Below, one piece after another: positions 11,537 through 23,969 of a stretch of 64,000 bases of DNA. The translations under genes and the position numbers were made by a program. Source of the DNA: Lactarius indigo (taxonomy: Eukaryota > Basidiomycota > Agaricomycetes > Russulales > Russulaceae); contig JAFKAC010000036.1 in the NCBI GenBank assembly GCA_025766275.1, positions 372,001-436,000 on the forward strand. Reading direction: 5' to 3'. The notes under the pieces are model-generated. The model was not told the origin of the DNA. It was given only the letters and a program-made list of their open reading frames with translations, and did not search any database. Position 1 is the first letter of the stretch. The number at the start of each line of letters is the position of its first letter.

Positions 11537-13357
11537 ATGCAGTTCGAGGTGCTCGCCACCTGCAACACCACGCGCGCTCGCGTTTCTAGGATGAAACTTC
11601 CTCGTGAGTTGAAAGGCGTTAATCATCAGCCCTACTCAGGTTGTTAGCACAGATGGCGTGACGCTTCTGCCTACTTTCATGCCTGTCGCTACACAAGCAG
11701 CCATCAAGGGCCTGACGCCGCAGCAGATGGAAGGACTCGGCGTGACGTTGATCCTCAACAACACGTATCACCTGAACCTGCGGCCAGGGATAGAGGTGCT
11801 GCGAGAAGCTGGGGGTGCGCATCGACTTCAGGGCTGGAACCATAACCTCCTCACGGTGCGCGTCGTGCCTGCCAAAAGCATACCCTCATTCACGGTGCGT
11901 AGGACAGCGGGGGCTTCCAGCTTGTGTCCCTTAACAAGTTCACGAAGATAACCGAAGAGGGCGCACTCTTTGCAAGCCCATTTACGGGAGAGCCGACTAT
12001 GCTGACAGTACGTGCGTACCACAGATCCAAACTTCCCCTCTTTTTACGTGCACACAGCCTGAGGAGAGCATATCAATACAACACGTTATCGGCGCCGACA
12101 TTATCATGCAACTCGACGATGTTGGTTCGTCCACCTATTTCTTCTTGCTGCGGGTTGGAATTTCCCGCTGATTTTCGAAGTATCAAGCTTGACTGTCGGC
12201 CCAAGAGTTGGCGAAGCGATGAAGCGGTCTGTTCGCTGGTTGGATCGGTGCATCGAGTTCCATGAAAAGTCAGGCAGAAACACCATTCAAAACCTATTCG
12301 CAATCGTTCAGGGTGGCCTCGACCCCGTCCTGCGAGACGAATGCCTGGACGAAATGGTCAGCCGTCGCGACAGAGTTGCTGGGTACGCTATTGGGGGGCT
12401 CAGTGGAGGAGAGGAAAAGGGCATGTCACTGACCCCACCGCATCGCCCATTTCTCTGTGTTGACGAACGACATCTGTACCAGATGTATTTTGGCGAATGT
12501 GGGTTCCTTATGTTTTTCGTGGCTTCATATTGCTCATCTTTGAAGCAGAATCCGTCAATGCGCAGAAAAGCTCCCTGCAGATAGTGAGGTACTACAGTTT
12601 TGCGCAAGGCGACGATTCTCACTCAGAGTAGAACCGAGGTATTCGATGGGCATAGGGTTCGCAGAAGGTAATTTCACAACTCGTATATGTAAAATTAATC
12701 GATTCTCAGTACCATTTTTCAGACCTACTCGTATGTGTCGCGTTGGGCGTCGATATGGTAACCCTTCCACAAAATGTCGGGTTTTGCGGGGGTCTGATAC
12801 AACGTCTAGGCGGACTGTGTTTTTCCGACGAGAACAGCCCGCTTTGGTGTAGCGCTCACTTTCAATGGGCCGCTTAATTTGAGTGAGTCGTCAGGTCATT
12901 GGGTAGTGTGAACGCTCCTTCTATCATTCTTTGATAGAACTGAGGAAACATGCAACGGATTTCAATCCTATCGACAGCACCTGTCCATGTCCAACTTGCA
13001 GCGATGGGATATCGAGGGCCATGTTACATCACACAGTCACGCACGAGACGGCAGCGGCACACGGTGCGTCGTCCTGGCCGAAGTTATATGACACGCTCAT
13101 CTTTCAATTAGCTGTGACGTTGCACAACCTCGCGTTCCAAGCCCGGGTCTTGGGCCAAGCGCGCGATGCCATAATGAACGGCACCTTCCCCACGTACCTC
13201 CGGAGGTTCTTCGCAGGTTACTTTGGCAGATGTGGGCTATCCGGAGTGGTGCGTGAACGCGCTGCGGAGCGTCGGGGTTGATCTACTGGAGGGGCATCCG
13301 AACGCTAAGATCGTCAAAGGCGATGGAGCGAAGTGGGAGTATTCTGATGCAGTATGA
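11537..13357 (+). CDS. Queuine tRNA-ribosyltransferase catalytic subunit
   Basis: Exons: 11537-11603, 11653-11855, 11903-12007, 12058-12124, 12181-12420, 12483-12498, 12549-12583, 12629-12667, 12723-12757, 12810-12882, 12938-13063 and 13112-13357. The product exchanges guanine for queuine at position 34 of GUN-anticodon tRNAs. Visible motifs are [36 protein letters not shown] (with the catalytic-region Asp), [51 protein letters not shown], and the zinc ligands in CPCPTC with the downstream THE and H. Exon 6 is only 16 nt and the intron before it uses a GC donor (GCATGT). The exon sum is one base over a multiple of three: an extra A near 13228 separates GYFG from [16 protein letters not shown]. 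Without it the protein is 416 residues, the normal length. Confidence 0.88.
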
Positions 13358-13840
13358 CGCGATAGAGTGGGATTCGATAGGGCAAGTTGTGAGAACTCTA
13401 ATGATAACTTGGGATATGTTTGCTTGTGAGAAGATCCATGAGCGTCTAAGTTAAGCCTCCTGACTCGACAATTCGGTGCTTTTTGCACAACTTGTTGGAT
13501 TTCTCGACATTCTGCCCCGTCTGCTACAGTAACTTACTATCGAGTCATTAGAAAAGAGGGAAACCAATACTGCACAGGCACGCTTGCCCAAATATGGAAG
13601 GCTCTTGTGAGCTGACCTGAAATTGGAGCCGTCAGGGCGCCAGGCTCGCTCAGAAACCAACAAGCAAAGAGCCAACTCGCCACTCGCCCCCGCGACACAT
13701 ACAGCACCCACTTACCACTCACGACCATCTAACTCCCTCTTTCTTCCTGTCCGAACGCTCTTAGTTATTTATTTCATTGTCCTCTCTGCTATCGTCTTTG
13801 CGCGTCGCTCTTATCATCGCCTTTCTATCAATCGTGTTTA
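13358..13840. other. Intergenic with pyrimidine-rich leader
   Basis: The last 150 bases before the ATG at 13841 are strongly CT-rich, as in many basidiomycete promoters. Nothing else is recognised. Confidence 0.4.
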
Positions 13841-16800
13841 ATGCCAGGCAAGAGTCCTAATGCATCACCCGACACCCCTTACCGTACTTTCGACTCCCAT
13901 TCTATTCTCTCTCAGTTCGAATCTCCCTCTTATCTACAGGGAGCCCTCATTGCATCCCCGGATCACCCCCGAGAACCAGAACTCCGTCCCGCGCTACACT
14001 TCCAACATGGAGTAGTTTCAAGTCCCCAAGATTCAGGCAACGAGTTAGGTATTTATGAGGCTCCTCCAATTCCTGAACCGAGTTTGTCTCCTTTGGATGC
14101 TTTCGACGAAACCACAGAGCCGCTTGCCACTCACGCACCGGAGGAGCTTTTACATGAGGAGCCACCGAGGCACGTTCGCTCTCCTATACTTTCCAAGTGA
14201 GCCCTCCTTCCTTTCAAGCTTTGTCCTCTCAGCGCGTGAGGTCCCTTTCATTATGATCCGTAACGTCTTTATCGTACATCCTACTCTCTCTTCACGATTA
14301 GTGCTAGACGCCTCAGGCATCCTTCAAACCCCGGTTTGGCCACTGCGCCTTTCATCGTCGCGTTACTTGGCTCCATCTCTTACGTCCCTGCCCTGCTCAA
14401 GCGACTGTCTGATCGACAGTGCTGTTCACTTTTTCGCCTTTATCATGCGGTGACACTAGTTGGAAGCTATCAGGGGCTATACACTGGCTTCATTCTTCCC
14501 TCTTACGCCCCACGTTTTGCGGTGCCTCTGAATGCGTTAGATGGTTATTTTCGGATTAGGGAAATCATTTACGCCTGGATATCGCCTGCTTGCCGAGCTT
14601 CTCCTCTATTTGGGTCCGAGAGCCTGTCTCCCATCCTCCTAGTGACCCCCACGTGTCTGAAACCGACTCTGACTCGATGTTTCTTACGCACCCTCCTTCT
14701 TGTCCTTCCCCTTGATTGTCTTCGCAAACCGGATTGACATCTCTTTAACTAGGCAGCCCACCCGGCTCGAAGGCCTTTCAAGGACTGTGCGGAATTACGT
14801 CCCAACCCCCATGTCCATCGCTGTACCTTCCGCGTCTCCGTCACCTCCGCGAGTCGCGCTTCCCGTTTCTTTTGGTCGCTTCATGTCGCCCGCCCGTCCA
14901 TCTGCTCCGCCTGACCATGCCACAGGGACGGACCATCGCCGAAGTTGGGGTGCAGAGGCTGGCGGAAAGACGTTGGACGAGGTGCTTGCGCTCGATCAGA
15001 ACCAACCTAATCAAGGCGGTGCCCAGCGCTCGGACCTTCCACGTTATCCTGGAAGCGATGACTCGGAGCATATCACTTGGGCGAGGTGGGACACGCTCCG
15101 CCTTGCGGGCGCTGGCTCACCCAAGTAATAATCGATTCCCTTCCTTCAGACTATATTCTCACAGCTTCCTGCAGGCGGCTGTTGGTCCTTGGATATCTAT
15201 CGGGGCTGCAAATCTGGGATTGCACCAATTTGGATTCTATCACGGAGATGTTGAATGTTTCTGGCCCAGAGTGGGGTAGCGTCTGGAATGCGCAGGTCCT
15301 GCCCAGCCCCCTTCCAGCAACCGGTGATCAATTTCTAAGCTCACGGCCGTTGCTTGGTTTAATGTGCGGATTCATCTCTTTGTTCGCGTCTTGCGTTCTC
15401 ACCAAGCCTCTGCAGTGCCAAACGTCCGCATCAAGGACCCGACTTTCTTGTGTATTCCCTATTAACTCACAAAATTATAAAGAAGTTTTCTATTCCTGGC
15501 ATTTTATCATTTTCAGCGAATTCGAATGTTATAATTATCGTAAGGTCCATCCCTTCTGTTACGTGCCACCTCATAATCCTCGTCTTAGAGCACGTCAAAT
15601 CCAAGTTCTCTTCGTGTCCTTTCATCTTGCACATTCGCATCCCTATCTATCATCTCATCGGGCCTTTCAACCTTTACGCATCCTCAATCATCTTCAACGA
15701 CACCCACGAATCCCGATACCACTGTATTACCATCCAATGACATAGACATCAACGCCGTCTCCCCTGTACCCCATCCCGTATTTGCCTTATCCCACCGATT
15801 CCTTGCCTACGCTTCTAGGACACCCTCAGTGGGTTCGGGGCGACCATATGCTCAAACACCCGTTCGCGCGGATGGTGCCAACATGCAGCCGGACCTAGGT
15901 GTCATGGCGCTGCGAGTTGGCGGGTCCATGCTGAGCGGAATGCGCGCTCTCGGTGGTCGCGCACTTACCGCTGCCCGTGCGCGCATCTCGGATACTCCAC
16001 CTACGCCACCATCCAAACCCCTCTCGCGCAGCGCCCCGGAGCAGGAGAGTATTCCGAATGAGTCAAACTCTCAGCCAGCGCAAACTGGACATCACGTAAC
16101 GATCCTCGATTTAGCGCCACTCGCTGCGCCGTCTCCCCGCGCACCAGAGCTTATTGTGGAGTTCTTGGCCTCCAAGCGTCAGCCCATCTCGGCGCTGCAC
16201 TTTTCTGCCGATGGTAGCGCACTCATGGTTGTCCCAAGCGACGGACAAACTATCAGGGTTTTCCAGGTGCGGCCTGCGCCGCGCGCATTACGTTCTGCAA
16301 TCAGTGAGGCGGGGCAGTTCGATGGGGCAGAGAGTGCTCCCACTGTCCCGGTAGGTCCTGTTGGTTCGCTTCTGGACGCTCTGATCCCCACTCTCAAGAA
16401 GGATAGCGCACCTTGGCATATGTATGATTTACGTAGGGGAAGGACGTCTGCCGTCGTCGAGAACCTCGATTGGGCCTCGGATGGTCGTTGGATTGCCGTG
16501 GCAACGAGGAAGCGCACGGTGCATGTTTTTGCCGCAAACCCGTACGGGGGCCTGCCGGACTGGGCAGAGTCATATCAAAGGGAGGGTGTGTAACTCGCCT
16601 AGTCTGGTAAGTCATTATCTGCGTACAGTGAAGGTAGCCTCTTGGTCAACTCACTGTTCCTCTCAGTCGCTCTCCACGAGTCTTCCTCCCCTTGTCCGTT
16701 TGCGCGCCGCCCAGCCTACGGCAGGTCGCCTCACTGCTCCGCTTGCCTTCATTTTCATCCACTCCAACGCTCATTCGCTCCCCAAGCGCTTGCTGCCGTC

Positions 16801-18088
16801 TCCCAGCGTCGTTTCCCCGCCATGCTCTACACCCAGTTCTTCGCACTCGTCGCCACCACAAGAACCTCTTTCACCACCACACCGGTCCAGGCGATCTAAT
16901 TTCCAGGATATCCTCATGTTCGACCCTGCAGATGGCTCTCTCTCTCTTCGGCGATGTGAGATCAGTCTCCGCCCGTACGAACAGAACCTTTCTGTTCCAA
17001 GTGCGGTGCCTGGCATCGGAGGTACCAGCATATCTTTGCCCTCTCGCCCTTCGTTCGGTCGTGTCAGTGCGCCGCTGCCCTGCGCCTACAACCACCTCGC
17101 GCAATAAATCTACCGTTGCGCAGGCGCAAGACAAACCAACAGAGATGGTGGGGCATGAGAGTGAGGTGGCGACATGGAATCTTAGGAGGGGTCGAGATTG
17201 GCCTGTTGTGAAGGCTCCAGTACGAGTGGAGGGGCACGTCTCGGAGACGTTCAGTTCGGCCTCCGCACCAAAGTACGGCTTTACCTTTGTTCCTTACGTC
17301 ACGTTCTAACGTTTCCTTTTCAGTTGGCTATCGTTTGCGGAATTGCGAACCAGTTCCCAGTCCCCACTCGTCCTTCCACAGTCACTCTATCTTTCCCACC
17401 AGTTCTCTTTTCACGCCCTTGGTGACGATTATCATGGCCGGCTTCGTCGATTCCAGCTCGACGCGCTGGGACCCAAGATTGAGGTGCGGAAGGAGGTTGA
17501 AATCAGTGCGTATTCAGCTGGCGCGGGTGAAGCTTTCATACATGGGTCGCATGACACCGGGCGCGCTTCATCATCTTTCGACTGAACCACTGTCATCGGC
17601 AATGGCCAGCGGGCTTGAATATCCGTCCTCGCCGCCAGTGATCCCCATGTTTCCGAACGGGACACCGGGGTCGTTCAAGAACTCGGTTCCGATCCAACGT
17701 GTTCGCTGCCGGGCTCAGTGACGGCATGAGCGAAGGCTTTGCACGTGTCCGTCGTGGGGTCAGCCGAGTTCGTAGTCCTCGTCTCTTTGCTTACAACGAC
17801 ATGGCTACTGGAGTACCGCTGGAGTTTGGAGAGGAGGACGAGGACTTCATGTTATATGAGGGCACGTCAACTTCGCGGGAGGACGGCGGGTCCGTCTCGA
17901 CACCGTCGTCAGGCCCAGGGGATGCTGGCGAACACAAGGACGGCGAGGAGAACACATGGTCGTTGTGGGACGCTGGGACTTCGAAGGTGGACGAAGAACG
18001 ATCCCCGGAGCTTTCCGTAGTCGGATTCATGGACGAGGACGAAGAGCAGGCGCTGACGAAGCGCAGGAGCCGGTCACTTGCGCGCTGA
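13841..18088 (+). CDS. BCAS3-like WD40 protein, several frame breaks
   Basis: BCAS3 proteins are beta-propellers that bind phosphoinositides at autophagosome formation sites in animals; the fungal role is inferred. A Ser/Pro-rich N-terminus starts at 13841, and the first exon ends at 14196. Recognisable pieces follow in order: RRLLVLGYLSGLQIWDCTNLD (after the intron 15125-15174), YSLLTHKIIKKFSIPG, PHPVFALSHRFLAYASRTPS, ISALHFSADGSALMVVPSDG, RTVHVFAANPYGGLPD, FQDILMFDPADGSLSLRR, PTEMVGHESEVATWNLRRGR, SLYLSHQFSFHALGDDYH (after the intron 17273-17323) and a C-terminus ending at 18088. The reading frame must slip by one base near 16563, 17065, 17583 and 17704, each time as one apparent extra base. 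Exons between 14200 and 14740 and around 15560-15780 are not resolved. This is either a gene with sequence errors or a recent pseudogene. Confidence 0.72.
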
Positions 18089-18333
18089 ATTGGTGGGTTC
18101 CGAGTTGATAGATGTGTTTGGACGCGAAAGACGATAGGTCATTACCGTTGTGTACGATACTCGACGAATTAGGAGTTTTTGCAGTCGCCGTGCCGCGTTC
18201 GAGTGCCATGAACACTTACGTTAGCTGTGAAGTAATTCGACCTGGACGACCATCGTGACAGCCGTGGCTCTATTCCGACTCGCTTTTGTTCGGTCTTGCG
18301 ACGATGTTGTCTTTCCTCTTGAATTTAAACTCG

Positions 18334-21271
18334 ATGTATATGCGACGGCGACTGCTGGGACCATATCTCTGCCTGCTTCTCCTGTCCGCTCTCGCTGCCT
18401 ATTCACCACCCTCTGGGTTCAATGACCCCAAGAGTAAGTCGGTCGACCTTGTCAACCCGTGCGTACGATCACACTTTCCCTATCCCTCACTTTCTATAAC
18501 ACGTAAAACACAGGCTCATTGGGAACGGTGGGGACTCGCCAAACGGCTCTGGCGGCATGATCCCGTCGACTGCTCCGCCATTTGCCATGACTCGTTGGGT
18601 TGCTCAGACGCGCGAGAACTACGTGTCGGTCACGCCGTACAACTACACTGATACCAAAATACACGGCTTCCAGGGGACCCATCAACCCGCTATCTGGATG
18701 GGCGAGAGCGCACAGGTCGTCGTCGTTCCCGGCGCTGGTCGGGTCCAGAGCGACTTTGCACGCCGCGGGATGCGCTTCAGCCACGACGACGAGCTCACGA
18801 CGCCAAGCTATTACCGCGTGCGCTTGGATGCGATCGAAGGAGGTTCCATCCTTGCAGAGCAGAGTGCCAGTGCGTAGTGCCCCGACTTATTTCTTGCCTA
18901 TCTCCCCTGACACTCGCAGCGCAGCCTCCCGCGTCGGCCACCTCCGCTTCACCTTCTCGGGAACACATGCGCCCTACGTGTTCCTTGAGGCTACGCGCGC
19001 GTCTGTGATGGGCTCGTCCGATCCATCCAACGTCACGTACCCGTCCGGTACCATCGCGATCGACCCCGCCGCGCGCGAGATCACCGGCTTGAATCCCGAG
19101 CGGCAGGACTTCATCATCGGCCCCAACCGTGCGGAGGGCTTCAGGGGGTACTTCGTCGCGCGCTTCGATGCGCCATTCGTCGCGTTTGGGACTGCACAGA
19201 ACGGCACGGTGCGAGCGAGCGAGACCGCCCGCGACGGCACCATACTAGGCGGCTATGCCGTCTTCCCTCAGGACATACGCACCGTGGACGTGCGTATCGG
19301 TGTGTCCTTCATCTCTGTCGAACAGGCCCGGAAGAACCTCGAGAAGGAGATACCAGATGGCACTACACTCGAGCAGACCGCCAAGACGACACGCGCCAAG
19401 TGGGCAGAGAAACTTGACCGGGTGCAGGGTCCAAGGCGGATCTCGAGAGCAACTCCAGACATTTTACACGGCACTGTTCCACACCCTGCAGGTTTTTAGT
19501 CTTTCGCTTTGGCGAGTTTTGGCGCTTCGTTGACGTACTCGACTATAATCCAGTACCCGTATGAACAAGATGAGGACGGTCAGTATTACTCTGGGTACGA
19601 TGACCAAGTTCACGAAGGTGTCTCATATACTGGCTATTCGATCTGGGTAGAGATTAATCGTTCGCTTGTCGGCTGTATCTGACGTTGCACATGCAGGACA
19701 CCTTTCGGGCAGTTTGGGGATGGCAAATCCTCTTCGCTCCCGAACGTATACCTGGGATGGTGCAAAGTATGTTGCAAGATTACAAGGAGGTACTCTTTTG
19801 GGGCGTTTCTACCGGTAAGATTGACGCTGAGCGTGGCTACAGGGAGGATGGCTGCCTATGTGGAAGAATATTGTCGGTTCGCAGTGTCTTAAATCTGGTC
19901 GAAATATCCTTCGAACACTGACGGTACATAGAAACGAACATCATGGTTGGCACCCATGCAGACTCATTAATCGCGGAAGCTGTGCTGAAGGGGGTCACGG
20001 GATTCGACCTGGACTTAGCTTATGAAGCTGTTTATAAGGATGCCACGGTTCCTCCTGCCGATGACAGCACTATCGCGTAAGCCCCATAGATTATTTGGTC
20101 CTGAATTTTACTCACGTCCAACGCAGATATTCTGACAGGCAAGAAAATGTAGGTTACGAAGTTCGTGCCGGTTTAAGTAGCGTCTATGCGACAAGGGGAT
20201 GGGTCGCGGACGACATTCACTCTGAATCTGCTTCGCGGACCCTTGACTACGCTTGTTAGTTCGGTCCCACGAACTGCTCCGCTCTTACTGACCAAGGTCC
20301 CATTAGACGACGATTATGCGGTCTCCGTATTCGCTGGCCTGTTGGGAAGGACGGAAGACTTCCACTTCTTCCGGAATCGCTCCACTTTTTCTCCTGGCAC
20401 CATCTTTAACAACATAACCGGCTTCATGGAAGCGCGCAATGCAAGTGGTGCCTGGGCCGGACCAGACAACGGGTGGACGGAGGGCGACAATGTGGGCCTA
20501 CTCATTCGATGTTGTACACGCTGTTCAAGAACTCATCGCACTGCGCGGGGGTAAAGCCAATTTTGTGCGGAGTCTGGATGAACACTTTGATTGCGGTGAG
20601 TGAGTCCCTCTACTTCGCTTCTTAGGGACCTAATTCAACGGTTACAGGACACAACGACCACACGAACGAGGTAAGTGCTACCGTCGTCTGTTGGGATGCC
20701 AGGACTGACTTCTTTTGACCAAAGCCTTCGCATCACATCCCATACCTCTATGCTCTGGCTGATGCGGCATCGAGGGGCCAGATGCGCATCCGCCAGGTTG
20801 CTCGGACCAATTACAACGAGACTGTGAATGGTCTCTCGGGGGTATGTATCACAATTGTGCTCTGCTTTGTGATACTTTACCACGACATGTACAGAATGAA
20901 GACTGTGGCCAGATGAGCGCATGGTTCATCTACAGTGCCCTTGGCTTCTATCCTGTTAACCCGGTGTCAGATGAATACGTCGTTGGAAGGTGTGTACTGA
21001 TAGAAGATTATTTAAGGGCAGCGATAGCTAATTTAATTCATATATGAATAGCCCATTTTTTGATGCAGTTACTATTAACTTGCCTGTTATAAGCCAGCCA
21101 CTACATGTCATCGCATCGGGTGCAAGTACTAAGCCATATGTCAAGTCATTAAGGATTAATGGTGAAGAGGTAAATGAACCCATTATCAAGCACTCCCAGA
21201 TTGCATATGGGGGTGTAATTGAGTTTGAAATGAGTGATCAGCCCCAGACATGGGCATCTTCAACAATATAA
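18334..21271 (+). CDS. GH92 alpha-1,2-mannosidase, secreted
   Basis: Thirteen exons: 18334-18458, 18514-18869, 18925-19491, 19554-19646, 19697-19789, 19843-19876, 19932-20076, 20127-20254, 20307-20595, 20648-20670, 20725-20841, 20895-20989 and 21052-21271. A signal peptide (RRRLLGPYLCLLLLSALA) precedes the GH92 landmarks LIGNGGDSPNGSGGMIPSTA, ATSRVGHLRFTFSGTHAPY, GGSREQLQTFYTALFHTLQ, RAVWGWQILFAPERIPGM, ETNIMVGTHADSLIAEAV, GHNDHTNEPSHHIPYLYALA, NEDCGQMSAWFIYSALGFYP and a C-terminal beta domain. The family trims mannose from glycoproteins. The exon sum (2285 nt) is two bases over the frame: one extra G within 19427-19429 and one extra T at 20491. Removing them gives 760 residues, a normal length. 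The last exon lies in CpG-free DNA next to the transposon block, unlike the rest of the gene. Confidence 0.87.
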
Positions 21272-22790
21272 TTTTACTGTGATATGTTTGTTTCATTTAG
21301 GCAGATATAGATAGCAGCTAGGAGCTTCAAGTTGTTATAGCTATTTTTATATCAATAGGCCTATGTGGAAAAATTACTAGTGAGCTGAATGAGTGAAGGT
21401 TAAGCATAATTCAGTTAGCTAAGGTTCAATCAATAAAAAATAAAGCTTACAGCCTGTTCAGTGTATATGGCATTAGCCAAAAAATAGCCATTGTTTTTTA
21501 TTTGTTCTCTGCTATAGTGTCTACCACAGGTGCTTATCTGACTTGAATGGTTCTAATGGTGGATCTCTCTCTTATGAAGTAATTGTGGATGGCTAAAAGC
21601 AACAGATCCTCTCTGTTGTAGTTAATAAAGGTACTATCAGGGCCTACAAGCTGGGCCACCTCACCCACCCTAACACATCACCTGTTACATCTCTATATAA
21701 TGTTAGTCTGACTTGGACTTAGAACAGGCAATGATGACTTAGCAAATAATGGTGATGTGACCTTGTGTCAATATAACACAGTGCTCAACAAGAGCCCAAA
21801 GCCCAAAGATAAGGGCAACTGTTGAAGCACAGAAATAACAAGCAAGAGATAAGCTTGAACAGCTAAAAGACAAGTTAACTTCAGAGGTGAAGTGTTATGC
21901 TCCACAGGCATTAGTCTGCCTTGAACCCATGACAGTGTAAACAACTTAGCAAATGACAGGTGAATGTGGACCATGTGTCAACATGATGTAGGCTGAATGG
22001 GAGCCCAATGGTGTATAATTACAGTGAAGACAATGAAGAAGTTTGACTCTTGGTAAGTTAAAGTAGAAGCACTCTTAGTCCTAGACTAGGGTAGATGATA
22101 GACAAGTCAGAAGGTGGATTGAAGAAGACTAAGATGGGGGCTCTTGGTCTTCTACAACTACTACTTATACATATACACATGGGCTTTAAACCACTGCTTA
22201 AACAGTAGGTAACCAATAGTGTAAGTAGCTTGAACCCTACTACAGCTATCCTAGGATTGAGTCATACATGAGTTATATGTGAACTATGCTGACTGATGCA
22301 TGTGTAAGTGTCCTTGACTAATTATTGGCCTGTAGTCAAAACTGGGTATGAGTCATACAAACACAAGTCAGAGTCTATATTGTAACATTACCCCCTTTTT
22401 AGATGTGAGGCCCTATCTCACATAAAAGCCAACAGGGGCCACCCTCATTGCACTGTCTCAATTTGATTGCAAGTGTTGGTGTGCTCAAGTCAATAGATAG
22501 AGTCCAACTTATCTTGTTGAACTGTCTCCAACTGCCTCCTTATCTCCCTGAGCCTTGACAACAGCCTGTCTTTATGGAATGTGGCTGTTATGCCCTAGCA
22601 GTGGTGTGGGTTCTGAAGGTTCTGAATTACACAAGTATCAAGCAAAGACATCTATTGTCTTATTGCTATGAAACACAAGTGGTAGGGGTGTGGCACAAAG
22701 TGCAGCACTACTCTGTAGGATAGGGCTCCTCACCTGAAGTGTGTAACACTTTTCTACACTCTATCTTGCAAGTGCACAGAGTCTAACAGG
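21272..22790. repeat. CpG-free relics of gypsy elements
   Basis: No CpG dinucleotide is present between about 21118 and 22888. Decayed LTR starts resembling the A family (TTAGTCTGACTTGGACTTAG, GACTTAGCAAAT) occur near 21702 and 21910. A counterpart of the A-family polypurine-tract flank and pol end lies near 22385-22550. From about 22570 to 22790 the sequence matches, on the opposite strand, the chromodomain-tail/3' end of element B at 34544-34780, so it is the 3' end of a plus-strand B-family copy. No intact frame remains. Confidence 0.65.
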
Positions 22791-22884
22791 TGTGACATAT
22801 TGATATAGTTCAACTGCAAAGATTATAAGGTGTCATAATTAAGGACAGAGGTAGGGGATGCACAAGAAGAGAGAATAGAGTGAA

Positions 22885-23049
22885 TGTAACGTCGTCACGA
22901 CATTAGCCTGACTTGAGCTTGAGTAGTGGTAACTACTTAGCAAATATTCTGGTCCTGACACGATGACGCGAAGGTCCGTGCTCTTGCCTTAGTGAATGCT
23001 CGGAGGCACACCGACAAGTACAGTCTTAGTCTTGAGGTTGACGCGAGAT

Positions 23050-23084
<35 letters not shown>

Positions 23085-23433
23085 TAGACGCAAGAGGCAA
23101 ATAGAGAGAAGCAAACAAGTGACGATTCAAGAAGACCAAGATGGCGTGTCTTGGTCTTCGCATGGAGTCTTAAATACATATCGAGCAGGCTTACAAGCGC
23201 TGCTATGAGTCACTGTAGGTAGCGTCCAACATATCGCAGAAACATCGCAAACCCTAGTACTACTAGTACCTGTACTAGTGGCGTCGGTCATCAGTCAGCT
23301 ATCATACCCGTATCACCTATCGCACTACCATATCACCGTAGGTAAGTCCGCAACTAATATACCTTACCGCCGTAGTTGCAACTGGTACAGTAAGGGTAGA
23401 ATCCGAGTTACAAGTCAAAGTGGAAACGTGACA
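22885..23433 (-). repeat. 3' LTR of element A
   Basis: 549 bp, TGTAAC...GTGACA, with a (GA)n run at about 23052-23080 and a palindromic ACTACTAGTACCTGTACTAG segment. Direct repeat of 30765-31315. Confidence 0.9.
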
Positions 23434-23438
23434 TCACC

Positions 23439-23940
23439 TGTCACGTTTCCACTTTGACTGGTGACTCGGATTTGACCCTTACTGTACCGGTTGCGACTAC
23501 GGCGGTAAGGTAGATTAGTCGCGGACTTACCTACGGTAATACGGCAGTGCGATAGGTGATACGGGTACGATAGCTGACTGATGACCGACGCCACTAGTAC
23601 AGGTACTAGTAGTATTAGGCTTTGAGATGTTTCTGCGATACGTCGGACGCTTACTTACGGTGACTCATAGCAGCGCTTGAAAGCCTGCTCGACTTGTATT
23701 TATAGTGTCTCGCGAAGACCAAGGTAGGGCATCTTGGTCTTCTTGAATCGTCACTTGTTTGCTTCTCTTTCTATCTCTACTTCTTACCGAGAACTAAGGC
23801 AGTACTTGTCGGTGTGCCTCCGAGCATTCACTAAGACAAGAGCACGGACCTCCGCGTCGTTGTGTCAAGAACTATATATATTCGCTAAGTGGTTACCGCT
23901 GCTCGAGCTCAAGTCGGGCTAACGTCGTGACGACGTTACA
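23439..23940 (-). repeat. Solo LTR (A-related subfamily) at the PPT/3' LTR junction of A
   Basis: 502 bp, TGTCACG...GTTACA on the plus strand, in inverted orientation to the adjacent A LTR. It is flanked by the TSD TCACC at 23434-23438 and 23941-23945. It is related to but clearly diverged from the A LTR and lacks the GA run. It lies exactly between the A LTR and its purine tract. Confidence 0.88.
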
Positions 23941-23969
23941 TCACCCCCTTTTCAGCATGAGACCCCGAC

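Noticed and set aside
13205..13229. Intron of 13 nt (GTTACTTTGGCAG) in the last exon of the tRNA-ribosyltransferase gene
   Set aside because: Too short for the spliceosome, and GYFG is a conserved part of the family. A single extra base explains the frame better.
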